From Methanosarcinaceae archaeon UBA470 (lineage in GTDB: Archaea; Halobacteriota; Methanosarcinia; Methanosarcinales; Methanosarcinaceae), in contig DAKU01000124.1 of the NCBI GenBank assembly GCA_002508425.1, positions 1-40,671 on the forward strand: a DNA stretch of 40,671 nucleotides, in the 5' to 3' direction. The position numbers and the translations under genes are program-made. Numbering within the stretch: position 1 is the stretch's first letter; every line of letters starts with the position of its first letter. Below are positions 1 to 8,700 of the stretch, in pieces. The notes below the pieces were generated by a model, which worked only from the letters and a program-made list of their open reading frames with translations, made no database searches and was not told where the DNA came from.

Positions 1-18
1 AAAAAATAGAAAAGTGAA

Positions 19-369
19 TTAAACTTCGATACAGTTCTGCCAGACACCGTGGATGTTGCAGTATTCCAGAGCGCAGAATGCCTTGAAATTATCAATATTA
101 TTGACATGGAAGCTGGCTATTGGCTGTGTGTGCACAGGCTCGAAGTTCATTCTTCCAAAGTCAATGGTCTTCCCATCCTTTGTAGTACCGTAAAGTTCCA
201 CCCATTCAATGTGGTGTTCCACTGTGTTGGGATGGGGCACTTCCTTACCCACGACTACCCTTACAAAATCAGCACCTGTAGACCCATGACCTCTAACGAC
301 CTCTATGGTCGGAACATGCTTCTCTTTACCTTCTACTTCTTTTCCTTTGAGTACTTCCCCGAATTGCAT
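19..369 (-). CDS. sor: Superoxide reductase (desulfoferrodoxin/neelaredoxin family)
   Basis: A 116-residue protein of the one-iron (class II) superoxide reductase family, which reduces superoxide to hydrogen peroxide in the cytoplasm of anaerobes without making oxygen. The expected iron ligands are visible: Glu16 and His18 in EKHVP, His46 and His52 in the PHPNTVEHH stretch, and Cys104 and His107 in YCNIHG. The N-terminal rubredoxin-like domain of class I enzymes is absent, so this is the short form. The start is supported by a GAGAGGTGA ribosome binding site at 375-383. It lies downstream of and on the same strand as a DsrE-like gene with a 172-bp gap. A perfect inverted repeat sits just upstream (391-411). 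The family call is firm. Confidence 0.95.
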   Translation of the reverse strand: MQFGEVLKGKEVEGKEKHVPTIEVVRGHGSTGADFVRVVVGKEVPHPNTVEHHIEWVELYGTTKDGKTIDFGRMNFEPVHTQPIASFHVNNIDNFKAFCALEYCNIHGVWQNCIEV

Positions 370-390
370 TATTTCACCTCTCTATTTAAT

Positions 391-411
391 AACGTAAATA
401 TTAATTACGTT
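391..411. promoter_or_regulatory. Perfect inverted repeat upstream of superoxide reductase
   Basis: AACGTAA, a 7-nt AT spacer, then TTACGTT: both arms match perfectly. It lies 22 bp before the superoxide reductase start and just upstream of its ribosome binding site. The spacing and symmetry suit a dimeric repressor site, and redox control would be reasonable for this gene. No regulator is encoded nearby, so the role is inferred. Confidence 0.45.
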
Positions 412-541
412 CATTCTTCTGCTGCTGGTGGTGTGAACACACGCACTGAGAGTTCTTTGTCAAGTACGAATAGAATACTGGTGTTATCTCCTATAAGCTT
501 AAGCTTGGATATAATCTCATTGTCATTACTCTCTTATTCAT

Positions 542-892
542 TCAGAATACGACAATTTCATAGCCTTCCTCTACGTACCTGGCTATGCTGGGATGACCAA
601 ACATCTCATCACATAAATGAAGACCTTGTTCTTTGGCACTGTCAATACTATCCATCTTCTGAGCACATGCCCTGCAAACACAGTCTATGAGCCCCGCTTT
701 CTTCACTTTCATGTAAAGGCTTGAAAATGGTTTTGTAGGATCGATGAGATCAGATATGTTCTTTGTAGCCGAGCCTTCGATGATAAGTTTAACATCGTGG
801 CCCCTCTCTTTCATATCAATAGCATTCATCAACGCGTGAGCGAAACACATTGGCTCACCATTAAAAGCGAAAACAGCTATTTTCTTGCCCAT
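542..892 (-). CDS. DsrE/DsrF-like (YchN-type) small sulfur-relay family protein
   Basis: A 116-residue cytoplasmic protein that begins with a beta strand and a loop (KKIAVFAFNGEPMCFAHALMNA), followed by a helix and the KLIIEGSATKN strand. This matches the single-domain DsrE/YchN-like fold. Members relay persulfide sulfur or have unknown roles. Cysteines are at about residues 16, 71, 74 and 94. The CVCRAC segment could carry persulfide or a metal, which is inference. The start is preceded by GGAAGGG. It lies upstream of superoxide reductase on the same strand, so a shared oxidative or sulfur stress role is possible, but the 172-bp gap means co-transcription is unproven. Confidence 0.75.
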   Translation of the reverse strand: MGKKIAVFAFNGEPMCFAHALMNAIDMKERGHDVKLIIEGSATKNISDLIDPTKPFSSLYMKVKKAGLIDCVCRACAQKMDSIDSAKEQGLHLCDEMFGHPSIARYVEEGYEIVVF

Positions 893-943
893 GCAATCCC
901 TTCCAATACAGTTTAATAGTTACTCCTGATGGCTTTGAACAGG

Positions 944-953
944 TTCATATAAA
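944..953 (-). promoter_or_regulatory. Probable TATA box for the DsrE-like gene
   Basis: Read on the reverse strand this is TTTATATGAA. It would place transcription start near 920, leaving a leader of about 25-30 nt that contains the GGAAGGG binding site of the DsrE-like gene. Position and composition fit an archaeal TATA element, but it was judged by eye only. Confidence 0.4.
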
Positions 954-1020
954 GGATTTTCGGTATGCAGTACCCAGATACTAAAGAGGTAGATTGTATA
1001 TACAAGCTACATCAACCAGA

Positions 1021-1031
1021 TATATTTAAAT
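1021..1031 (+). promoter_or_regulatory. Probable TATA box for valS
   Basis: TATATTTAAAT is a strong archaeal TATA-like element. It predicts a start near 1052 and a leader of about 40 nt that includes the GGAGAG binding site of valS. The element is nearly palindromic, but the reverse-strand gene already has a better placed candidate at 944-953. Confidence 0.5.
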
Positions 1032-1093
1032 AATGATAAACCACTGTTACGGGTACTATACAATCACTAGATCATATTTATCGGAGAGTTGCA

Positions 1094-3694
1094 ATGACAA
1101 TTCCAAAAGAATATATCCCTCATGAGGTCGAGCCAAAGTGGAAGGAAGCATGGAACATGTCCATGTACCATTTCGACTGGGAAGATTATAAAAGACCACA
1201 GTTCATCATCGACACACCTCCACCTTACCCTACTGGTAATTTCCACATAGGGAACTCTCTCAACTGGTGTTACATTGATTTTGTTGCACGTTACAAGCGT
1301 ATGTGCGGATACAATGTTATGTTTCCACAAGGATGGGACTGTCACGGACTTCCTACAGAAGTAAAGGTGGAAGAAATCCACAAGATCACAAAGAACCAGG
1401 TACCCAGGGAAGAGTTCAGGAGAATGTGCCGTGAACTGACAATCGGTAACATTGCAAAGATGCGTAATACAATGATGAACTTAGGTTTCTCCGTGGACTG
1501 GAGTAATGAGTTCATCACCATGGAACCTGCATACTACTCCAAAACACAGCGCTCTTTCCGCAGGATGTACGATATGGATAGGATATACCAGTCCGAGCAT
1601 CCTGTTAACTGGTGTCCAAGATGTGAAACTGCTATTGCCTTTGCAGAAGTAGAATATGAAGGCAGGACAACGAAACTGAATTTCCTTAATTTTGATAAAT
1701 TGAAGATTGCTACCACCCGGCCTGAACTAATGGCAGCATGTGTGGCAGTTGCAATTAATCCTGAAGATGAACGCTACAACGCACATATTGGTAGTAAGGT
1801 AAAAGTACCTATTTTCGGACATGAAGTTCCCGTAATAGGTGATAGCGTAGTTGATCCTGCATTTGGTACGGGTGTTGTGATGATCTGTACCTTTGGTGAT
1901 AAGCAGGATGTGCGCTGGTGGGTGGAACATAAACTACCCTTGCGTAAGGCAATTGATAAAAACGGCCTTATGACAAAGATCGCAGGCAAATACGCAGGTA
2001 TGACAATTCCAGAATGTAAGGAAGCTGTCATAGCAGATCTGAAAACAGAAGGCTACCTATACGAGCAGAAGGAACTTGAGCAGAATGTAGGAATGTGCTG
2101 GAGATGTAGCACACCCATTGAGATCCTATCTGAAAAGCAGTGGTTCGTTAAGATAGATACCAATGATGTCAAAAAGGCTGCCGATGAGATCAACTGGACA
2201 CCTGAGCACATGAAGGTCAGGCTTGAGAACTGGCTGGGTACAATGGAATGGGACTGGTGTATTTCCAGACAGCGCATATTTGCAACTCCTATACCTGTAT
2301 GGTATTGTAAGGAATGTGGAGAGGTAATGGTAGCAAAGGAAGAGTGGATGCCCATTGACCCTACACAGAAATCACCCCGGGAACCATGTAGGAAATGCGG
2401 TAGCACTAATTTCGAATCAGAAGAGGATGTGCTTGATACATGGATGGATTCATCTATAACCGTTCAGCATGTGACTGGCTGGCTCACTGATCATAAAAGC
2501 AGATTGCCAGCACAGTTGAGACCACAGGGTCATGACATTATCAGGACATGGACCTTTTATACTATTCTCCGCTCCATGGCACTTGCGGGCAAACGCCCAT
2601 GGGATTCCATACTTGTGAATGGCATGGTCCTGGGAGAGGATGGACACAAAATGAGCAAGTCCCTGGGCAATATAATCTCTCCTGAAGAAGTCATCGAAAA
2701 ATACAGCGCTGATTCATTCAGACAATGGGCAGCTATCGGAGGTACCCCTGGTTCAGACGTAATGTTCCGATGGAAGGACGTAGTATCCGCATCACGCTTC
2801 TTTGCCAAGATGTGGAGTATATACAGGTTCTCTGCATCCCACTTCGATGACCTGGATAAATCCGATGTAGTCGGGAAAGAGGAACTCCACATTGTTGACA
2901 GATGGCTGTTCGATAAGTTGTACGAACTGATTAATACAGCAACTGGGAACATGGATGCATATCAGTTCGATGAGGCTTTCAAGGCCATAAGAGGTTTTGC
3001 CTGGGAAGTCGTAGCAGACAATTATATAGAACTTGTCAAATCCCGCTTGTATGGCAACAATGCAATGGACCGAAAAGCAGCGCAATATACTTTATACGTG
3101 ACAATAGACGTATTAGCTAAATTGCTTGCCCCATTTGCACCTTTCTTTGCAGAGGAAATGTATTCGAGGCTGGGAACCGGCAGTGTACATATGCAATCCT
3201 GGCCGAAGGCTGATACCTCCTGGAAGGATGAAGAAGCAGGAAAAGCCGGAGAACTCGTTAAAGAGATCGTCAGCAATGTAAGGAGATATAAATCCGAGCA
3301 TGGCATAGCCCTTAATGCTCCTTTGAAGAAATTGGAGATATATGGAGTTTCTACTGATGCGATCGACATTATTGGTGCAACAAACACACCAGTAGAAGTG
3401 ATTGCAGGCAACCCTAATTTCGAACACGTCCCTGTGAATGTCAAGCCTAATATGGGAGTCATTGGCCCTAAATTCAAAGGTCAGGCAAAAGCCATAATTG
3501 AAGCTCTGACGGAAGCTAACCCGAAAAAGGTAGTAAGCGAGATGGAGCAGAATGGCAAGATCAGTCTGCACACTAGTAGTGGTATTGTAGAGCTTGGTCC
3601 TGAAAGCGTGGAAATCGAAAAAGAAGTGATATCTGCTGGCAGAGCTGTGGATGTTCTGGATGTAAGAGGCATTCCAGTTGTAGTAATAAGATGA
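1094..3694 (+). CDS. valS: Valine--tRNA ligase
   Basis: An 866-residue class I aminoacyl-tRNA synthetase that charges tRNA-Val. The HIGH-type motif appears as HIGN at residues 51-54, and KMSKS lies at about 519-523. The editing domain insertion occupies roughly residues 190-350. Several CxxC pairs are present (CPRC near 173, CWRC near 336, CKEC and CRKC near 406-435), consistent with zinc-stabilised connective regions of archaeal ValRS. The C-terminal anticodon-binding domain begins near 620. The ATG at 1094 follows a GGAGAG site. Length is normal for archaeal ValRS. A hairpin directly after the stop suggests the transcript ends here. Confidence 0.97.
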   Translation: MTIPKEYIPHEVEPKWKEAWNMSMYHFDWEDYKRPQFIIDTPPPYPTGNFHIGNSLNWCYIDFVARYKRMCGYNVMFPQGWDCHGLPTEVKVEEIHKITKNQVPREEFRRMCRELTIGNIAKMRNTMMNLGFSVDWSNEFITMEPAYYSKTQRSFRRMYDMDRIYQSEHPVNWCPRCETAIAFAEVEYEGRTTKLNFLNFDKLKIATTRPELMAACVAVAINPEDERYNAHIGSKVKVPIFGHEVPVIGDSVVDPAFGTGVVMICTFGDKQDVRWWVEHKLPLRKAIDKNGLMTKIAGKYAGMTIPECKEAVIADLKTEGYLYEQKELEQNVGMCWRCSTPIEILSEKQWFVKIDTNDVKKAADEINWTPEHMKVRLENWLGTMEWDWCISRQRIFATPIPVWYCKECGEVMVAKEEWMPIDPTQKSPREPCRKCGSTNFESEEDVLDTWMDSSITVQHVTGWLTDHKSRLPAQLRPQGHDIIRTWTFYTILRSMALAGKRPWDSILVNGMVLGEDGHKMSKSLGNIISPEEVIEKYSADSFRQWAAIGGTPGSDVMFRWKDVVSASRFFAKMWSIYRFSASHFDDLDKSDVVGKEELHIVDRWLFDKLYELINTATGNMDAYQFDEAFKAIRGFAWEVVADNYIELVKSRLYGNNAMDRKAAQYTLYVTIDVLAKLLAPFAPFFAEEMYSRLGTGSVHMQSWPKADTSWKDEEAGKAGELVKEIVSNVRRYKSEHGIALNAPLKKLEIYGVSTDAIDIIGATNTPVEVIAGNPNFEHVPVNVKPNMGVIGPKFKGQAKAIIEALTEANPKKVVSEMEQNGKISLHTSSGIVELGPESVEIEKEVISAGRAVDVLDVRGIPVVVIR

Positions 3695-3716
3695 AAAGGG
3701 GGACTATTTCCCTTTT
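3694..3716 (+). terminator. Hairpin terminator after valS
   Basis: A 7-bp stem, AAAAGGG (3694-3700) with CCCTTTT (3710-3716) and a 9-nt loop, begins at the last base of the valS stop codon. The T-rich 3' arm fits an archaeal or intrinsic-like terminator. Confidence 0.5.
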
Positions 3717-3781
3717 CGTAATCTTTAATTGTGCTAGTGCCCTATGATACTAATCACTGGAAAAAGTAACCAGGTGGTCTA

Positions 3782-4267
3782 TTGAAGATCAGAGGAAGGA
3801 TACAACTTAGGAAATCTGCCAAAAATAAACTGCTTGATGATCTCACATTGATATATGGAGACACAGTAGTGCAGAAGTTTGTATCGAGCAAATTTGAACA
3901 TGCTGAGGCAGGCGATACTTCTGTGATACTCATAGATGGGAAAGTGCTTTTATTTGCAGTTGACAATATCTATTTCCCGACTGTGCGAGGCGTCATGGAA
4001 CTTGGTTTTGAGAAGAATATGGTAGTTGTTGATTCGGGTGCCGTGCGCTTTGTAGTAAATGGTGCGGATGTTATGAGTCCCGGCATAGTCCGTGCTGATG
4101 AGAGTATTTTGAAAGGCGATCCTGTGATCATCAAAGAAGAGAAATATGGTAAGCCTCTTGCCATTGGTAAGGCACTTGTTCCCGGAACAGAAATGGTTTC
4201 TGATTCTGGAAAAGCTGTGAAATCCCTGCATCATGTGGGTGATGAGATATGGAATCTCGAATTGTAG
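3782..4267 (+). CDS. PUA-domain RNA-binding protein (pre-PUA + PUA, MCT-1/Tma20-like)
   Basis: A 161-residue protein with an N-terminal pre-PUA region (about 1-75) and a C-terminal PUA domain (about 76-158). The PUA part is recognisable in VDSGAVRFVVNGADVMSPGI, followed by the RADESILKGDPVIIKEE strands. Eukaryotic relatives (MCT-1, Tma20, eIF2D) act on ribosomes and initiator tRNA; archaeal members are presumed to bind RNA or ribosomes. The start is TTG, chosen because an AGGTGGT site lies 4-5 nt upstream and no better ATG exists. It stands between valS and sepF and is read in the same direction. Confidence 0.8.
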   Translation: MKIRGRIQLRKSAKNKLLDDLTLIYGDTVVQKFVSSKFEHAEAGDTSVILIDGKVLLFAVDNIYFPTVRGVMELGFEKNMVVVDSGAVRFVVNGADVMSPGIVRADESILKGDPVIIKEEKYGKPLAIGKALVPGTEMVSDSGKAVKSLHHVGDEIWNLEL

Positions 4268-4408
4268 AGAGGCACAAAGCATAATCATTAAAATATATGA
4301 GAGTTCTTATAAATAATGAAGTTGCTAAACCAGTGTAAGAGATAATGTTTAACTAGATCAATCATAAATAATGAAATAGATACTACAATCTGATAAAGGG
4401 TGCATGTT

Positions 4409-4789
4409 ATGGCAAAGATAATGGATAAGTTTTTTGGCGCAACTAAAAAATCGTCTACCGGTGAAGATGAGTTCACTGAGCTTGATTTGAGCAAGTATGA
4501 AGAAGTGGTAGGAGAAGAGCCTGCGGAAACATATGTGAGAGTAGCAGAGCTTACTAACCTGAATGATCTTGCATTGCTCAAGAAAGAAGTGTATGAGGGC
4601 AATATCCTAATGATCGATATATCCACTATCAAAAATGATAAACTCATGCTGGACAGGGCTCTGAAGGACCTGAAGGATGTTGTCATAGATGTGCATGGAG
4701 ACATAGCCGGACTTAAAGAAGATCAGGTACTTGTAACCCCCACGGGCATCAAGATCGATCGTTCAAAGATAGTTGGTGGAAGATATTGA
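4409..4789 (+). CDS. sepF: Archaeal SepF, FtsZ membrane anchor
   Basis: A 126-residue SepF-family protein. Archaeal SepF anchors FtsZ to the membrane at the division site. The N-terminus (MAKIMDKFFGATKK) can form the amphipathic membrane-targeting helix, followed by an acidic linker. The SepF core starts at about residue 45 (TYVRVAELTNLNDL) and ends with the VTPTGIKIDRSKI strand. I chose the ATG at 4409 because AAAGGGTG lies 6 nt upstream; an in-frame GTG at 4400 is less likely. The stop overlaps the TTG start of the next gene, implying translational coupling. Confidence 0.9.
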   Translation: MAKIMDKFFGATKKSSTGEDEFTELDLSKYEEVVGEEPAETYVRVAELTNLNDLALLKKEVYEGNILMIDISTIKNDKLMLDRALKDLKDVVIDVHGDIAGLKEDQVLVTPTGIKIDRSKIVGGRY

Positions 4790-5421
4790 CAGTTGAGTCT
4801 CCACAGAACGCATTCGTAACTCGTACGCACTGCCCTCTGTGCCAGAAAGAGATTCTCATAAACTGGGAAAGGGATGACATCCCATATTTTGGGGATGTCA
4901 TGTATATTACGGCATGCTGCGATTGTAGTTTTCGCTTTACTGATACGATAATCCTATCTCAGAAAGAACCAGTGCGATATGAATTGATCATAGAGGGACC
5001 TGAAGATCTTTACGCTAAGTTTGTGCGCTCCACCTCAGGAACCATAAAAGTACCTGAACTTGGAATAATGGTTGAACCGGGTTCCATCTCTGAATCTTAT
5101 ATTACTAATATCGAAGGTTTGCTTGATCGAATACTTGGAGTGGTGGTCACTGCAACTAAATGGGTTGCAGAAGAACCTGAAAAATACGAACGTGGCCTCC
5201 AGTTGCAAGAAATGATACAGCAGGCAATAGATGGTAAGCAAAAACTCACTATAATAGTAGAAGATCCTTTGGGAAACAGTGCTATAATATCTGAAAAGGC
5301 TGTATACTGCAAGCTTACGCCGGAAGAGGCACGTACGCTGAAAACAGGTATGATAGTATTTGATGCAGAGAGTTCTGAGATCGAGATGGATTCATATGAT
5401 GAACATATGATCGGAAATTAA
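4786..5421 (+). CDS. ZPR1-type zinc finger protein
   Basis: A 211-residue protein matching the archaeal ZPR1-related family. It has one zinc finger near the N-terminus (CPLC at about residues 16-19, then CCDC at about 44-47), followed by the beta-rich ZPR1 domain ending in LKTGMIVFDAESSEIEM. Eukaryotic ZPR1 is a chaperone for elongation factor 1A; the archaeal role is not established. Translation begins at a TTG that overlaps the sepF stop by 3 nt (ATTGA), so it is probably coupled to sepF. A hairpin follows the gene. Confidence 0.8.
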   Translation: MTVESPQNAFVTRTHCPLCQKEILINWERDDIPYFGDVMYITACCDCSFRFTDTIILSQKEPVRYELIIEGPEDLYAKFVRSTSGTIKVPELGIMVEPGSISESYITNIEGLLDRILGVVVTATKWVAEEPEKYERGLQLQEMIQQAIDGKQKLTIIVEDPLGNSAIISEKAVYCKLTPEEARTLKTGMIVFDAESSEIEMDSYDEHMIGN

Positions 5422-5439
5422 TCTATCAATTCAATTTTC

Positions 5440-5468
5440 TAACTTTTTCATTTTGCAAGGGAAAGTTA
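5440..5468 (+). terminator. Hairpin between the ZPR1 gene and hypF
   Basis: TAACTTTTTC pairs with GGGAAAGTTA (10 bp including two T-G wobbles) around a 9-nt loop, starting 19 nt after the ZPR1 stop. It probably separates the sepF transcript from hypF. The downstream arm runs into TTAAATTATATTG, a possible TATA element for hypF. Confidence 0.4.
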
Positions 5469-5530
5469 AATTATATTGTACCATATTTTTCTATTCACTT
5501 TTGTAGGCATAGTATATCTAAACGGATCAT

Positions 5531-7861
5531 ATGTCGTCAGAATTTGAGAGTAAACACGTTGTAGGGACTGAAAAATCAATGGTTTGTGTCTGCAAGAAAA
5601 TTATCGTCGAAGGTATCGTGCAAGGAGTAGGCTTTAGACCTTTTGTCTATCGCATTGCAAAAAAACATAATCTTAGCGGATATGTGCGCAACACGGGTGG
5701 CCGTGTGGAAATTGTAGTGCAAGGAAGCGTATTGCAGGTAGACAAATTTCTTCATGACCTGGATTTTGAAAAACCCCCCCATAGCGAGATAGACACCATT
5801 GAATCTGAAGATATAGAAAGATCGAATTTCAGTAATTTTTCGATCATAAGAAGCAATGCGGACACTACTCCAAGTTCTATACTAGTACCCGACATTGGCA
5901 TCTGTAAGAACTGTATCGAAGAGCTTTCAACCCCTCATGACAGGCGTTATGGATATCCTTTCATCTCATGCACGGAATGCGGTCCCAGATACACTCTGAT
6001 CAAGTCCCTGCCCTATGACAGATACAACACATCCATGGACTCTTTTCAGCCATGTGCAACATGTAATGAAGAGTATACAACTCCTGCTGATAGAAGATTC
6101 CATGCCCAGACGGTATGCTGTCATGATTGTGGCCCTGAAGTAAGTTTTACAAACAGTAATGGAAGGGTTTCTTCAAGGGGTAACGATGCTATAGCGGAAT
6201 GCGCAGCATCTATAGATGCAGCGAAAATAATAGCTGTGAAAGGATATGGTGGATTTCATCTGGTATGTGATGCTTTTCAAAATGAAGCTGTTGACCTGTT
6301 GAGAAAAAGACTTGGTAGATCCCAGCAACCATTTGCTATTATGGTAAAAGATATTCCAGCTGCAAGACAGCTGGTTTATCTAGACAAAGAAGAGGAAAAA
6401 CTTCTTCAAAGCAGCAAAAGACCTATAGTTGTCCTGGATAAAAAAGATGAAATCTATCCATTTGCTAGCATAGCACCTGGGCTGCATAATATAGGAATAA
6501 TGTTACCATATTCGGGTATTCAGCAGCTTCTTTTTCAATATACATCAAGCTCTGCATATGTGATGACATCTGCCAATATACCAGGCCTTCCAATGGTGAT
6601 TGACTCTGATGCCGCAATAAAGGACCTATCAGCAATTGCAGACCATTATCTAATGCATGATCTGAAAATAGAGAACCGTATAGATGATTCGGTAATCAGG
6701 TACATTGCAAAGAACCCTGTTTTTATCCGTCGCTCCCGCGGATATGTCCCTCACCCCATAGAATTGCCTTTTAAAGTCAGACCTTCAGTAGGAGTCGGAG
6801 CTGAGCTTAGCAACACAATCATGTTCGCATCCGGCGATAGAGCATACATATCACCTCATATAGGCAACACTAACCATTTTGAAACAGCCACGTACCATTC
6901 TGAAGTGTTTTGGAAATTCTCAGGCCTTACCTCGATCAAACCTGAATACTGGGGTTGTGACCTTCATCCACAGTTCAATACCACCAAATTTGCAAAGGAT
7001 AACGGTGGAGAGACGGTTATACCTGTTCAACACCATCATGCACATGTTGTATCCCTAATGGCCGATGCACAACTTGATAGTGATGCGAGGATAATCGGCA
7101 TAGCCCTTGATGGAGTCGGTTACGGTGCCGATGGCACAATATGGGGAGGAGAGATACTTGAATCCGGGTATACGGATTATAATAGGTGCGCCCACCTAAA
7201 ACCACAACCAATGGCTGGAGGGGACCTTTGCTCATATTATCCTGAACGTATGGTTCTGGGAATGCTCAAGGATGTAATTGGAAGCGAAGAATTGCTGAGT
7301 TTTCCCTTTGAGTTAAAACACGGACCAAGGGAAGCAAAGACTGTATTAGAACAACTTAATAAAAAAATCAATGTAATTATGTCCAGTAGCTCAGGAAGAG
7401 TACTGGATGCTGCAGCTGCACTTTTGGGAATATGCAAATACCGAAGTTATCAAGGTGAACCTGCTATGAAACTTGAATCAAGTGCCAGAGCAGGAAAAGA
7501 GGCTTCATTTGAATTACACCCTGTAATTAAGGACAGTATTTTTGATACTAGTTCACTTCTTTATGAGTTATATGAACTCAAAAATGATCATACTGTTGAG
7601 GATCTGGCCTATGCATATGAAGATGCTTTTGCAAAGGGAATGGCTCAACTTGCCATAAGGTCTGCAAAGAAGAACAATATTGGCGTTATTGGATTAACGG
7701 GTGGAGTGGCATACAATGAGCACATTGCCTGTAGGATACAGGATGATATTAAAGAAGCTGGATTTGAATTTATATCCCATAGCAGAGTACCATGCGGAGA
7801 TGCCGGTGTATCCCTTGGACAGGCACTTGTGGCCAGCATGAAAAAGGAAGATAAAAGATGA
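5531..7861 (+). CDS. hypF: Carbamoyltransferase HypF
   Basis: A 776-residue [NiFe]-hydrogenase maturation protein that converts carbamoyl phosphate and ATP to a carbamoyl adenylate and loads it on HypE as the precursor of the active-site cyanide ligands. Domains in order: acylphosphatase (about 20-105, with VQGVGFRPFVYRIA), two CxxC-x(18)-CxxC zinc fingers (about 125-200), a YrdC-like domain (about 215-395), and a Kae1-like carbamoyltransferase domain with the metal-binding HHHAH near residue 500. An in-frame ATG at 5579 would remove 16 residues before the acylphosphatase domain and cannot be ruled out. Its partners hypCDABE are on the opposite strand beyond the tat genes. The stop overlaps a 23-codon ORF. 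Confidence 0.96.
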   Translation: MSSEFESKHVVGTEKSMVCVCKKIIVEGIVQGVGFRPFVYRIAKKHNLSGYVRNTGGRVEIVVQGSVLQVDKFLHDLDFEKPPHSEIDTIESEDIERSNFSNFSIIRSNADTTPSSILVPDIGICKNCIEELSTPHDRRYGYPFISCTECGPRYTLIKSLPYDRYNTSMDSFQPCATCNEEYTTPADRRFHAQTVCCHDCGPEVSFTNSNGRVSSRGNDAIAECAASIDAAKIIAVKGYGGFHLVCDAFQNEAVDLLRKRLGRSQQPFAIMVKDIPAARQLVYLDKEEEKLLQSSKRPIVVLDKKDEIYPFASIAPGLHNIGIMLPYSGIQQLLFQYTSSSAYVMTSANIPGLPMVIDSDAAIKDLSAIADHYLMHDLKIENRIDDSVIRYIAKNPVFIRRSRGYVPHPIELPFKVRPSVGVGAELSNTIMFASGDRAYISPHIGNTNHFETATYHSEVFWKFSGLTSIKPEYWGCDLHPQFNTTKFAKDNGGETVIPVQHHHAHVVSLMADAQLDSDARIIGIALDGVGYGADGTIWGGEILESGYTDYNRCAHLKPQPMAGGDLCSYYPERMVLGMLKDVIGSEELLSFPFELKHGPREAKTVLEQLNKKINVIMSSSSGRVLDAAAALLGICKYRSYQGEPAMKLESSARAGKEASFELHPVIKDSIFDTSSLLYELYELKNDHTVEDLAYAYEDAFAKGMAQLAIRSAKKNNIGVIGLTGGVAYNEHIACRIQDDIKEAGFEFISHSRVPCGDAGVSLGQALVASMKKEDKR

Positions 7862-7929
7862 TCCAAATTGATATTGAATATGAGGCAATTGACAAGTTTG
7901 ATGCTACAATAAGAAATAATCTCAGATAA
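7858..7929 (+). CDS. Possible 23-residue ORF overlapping the hypF stop
   Basis: The ATG overlaps the hypF TGA in the ATGA arrangement typical of coupled genes, and 23 codons follow before TAA. The peptide is hydrophilic and starts MIQIDIEYEAID. I do not recognise it. It could be a coupled microprotein, the remnant of a longer gene, or chance. The next gene, a tatC, converges on it from the other strand. Confidence 0.25.
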   Translation: MIQIDIEYEAIDKFDATIRNNLR

Positions 7930-7956
7930 GTGACATTTTTACTTAATATTTTATTA

Positions 7957-8700
7957 TCACGCTGTTTTACCCTTCTTTCTTCCAATATTTGAAATTCGGA
8001 CTATAAGAAGACTTAGTTCAAATAGGGCTATAAGCGGAATTGACACCATTACCATGCTAAAGACATCTGGTGACGGCGTAATGAAAGCGCTCACAACAAG
8101 GCAGATAATGTAGATATGCTTGCGATAGCTGATTAGGGTGCTATATTGCACTAAACCGAACCTGTTCAGTAGAAAAAGGACTATAGGAGTCTCAAATACA
8201 AAACCGAATATTATTGAGGTTTGTACTGCAAATGAAATGAAACTGAATATTGAATAAGTAGCAACAACACCAGATGCAGATGCATCAACGTATAAGTAAT
8301 CTATGAAAAGAGGCAGCATGAAAAAGTATGCATAACAAACGCCTCCAACGAATGTAATGAGCATTATTAAAGAAATGAGCACCCAGAATTTTGAATCTAT
8401 GTTTATCTTGATCATTTTTCGCTGTAAAAGAACCTTTATAGCCATGTACAATATAATAGGAAGTACCGTAAAAAGGCTTAGTATAAGTGCAATTTTCATT
8501 TTTAGAAGCATGATCTCAAGAGGAGACACATAGACAAGTTTTGCACCTTCAGGCAGCAGATCAATCTTGATAGAATTAATTACAGTACCAGCTATTTGAA
8601 AAAACAGGCAAAAAGCAATGAAGAATACGGACATTAAGAGGATAAATTTCTTTCGCAGTGAGGCTAGAATTGCACTAACATCCCCCATATAAGATTCCAA
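7957..8700 (-). CDS. tatC: TatC family protein, paralog 1 (divergent)
   Basis: A 247-residue integral membrane protein with the six-helix TatC pattern. TatC with TatA forms the twin-arginine translocase, which exports folded proteins. The C-terminal half is clear: FVFETPIVLFLL, then ITPSPDVFSMVMVSIPLIALFELSLL. The buried glutamate of transmembrane helix 4 (Escherichia coli Glu170) is kept in FETP. In contrast, the N-terminal HL-ELR-RL motif is reduced to ILASLRKK, and the first cytoplasmic loop has no NERR/HERR sequence, so both glutamates that normally bind the twin-arginine signal appear to be missing. The start could be the TTG at 8700 or the ATG at 8688. It is divergent from the second tatC. 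Confidence 0.85.
   Translation of the reverse strand: MESYMGDVSAILASLRKKFILLMSVFFIAFCLFFQIAGTVINSIKIDLLPEGAKLVYVSPLEIMLLKMKIALILSLFTVLPIILYMAIKVLLQRKMIKINIDSKFWVLISLIMLITFVGGVCYAYFFMLPLFIDYLYVDASASGVVATYSIFSFISFAVQTSIIFGFVFETPIVLFLLNRFGLVQYSTLISYRKHIYIICLVVSAFITPSPDVFSMVMVSIPLIALFELSLLIVRISNIGRKKGKTA

Noticed and set aside
49..690. 213-codon forward frame across the superoxide reductase and DsrE-like genes
   Set aside because: It is antisense to two genes with clear family motifs and binding sites; its translation has no recognisable domain.
3022..3571. Two long reverse frames of about 150 codons inside valS
   Set aside because: valS is intact and conserved across this region; the reverse translations are Ser/Leu-rich shadows without motifs or binding sites.
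4288..4704. 138-codon reverse frame over sepF
   Set aside because: The SepF domain on the forward strand is unambiguous; the reverse frame is a shadow.
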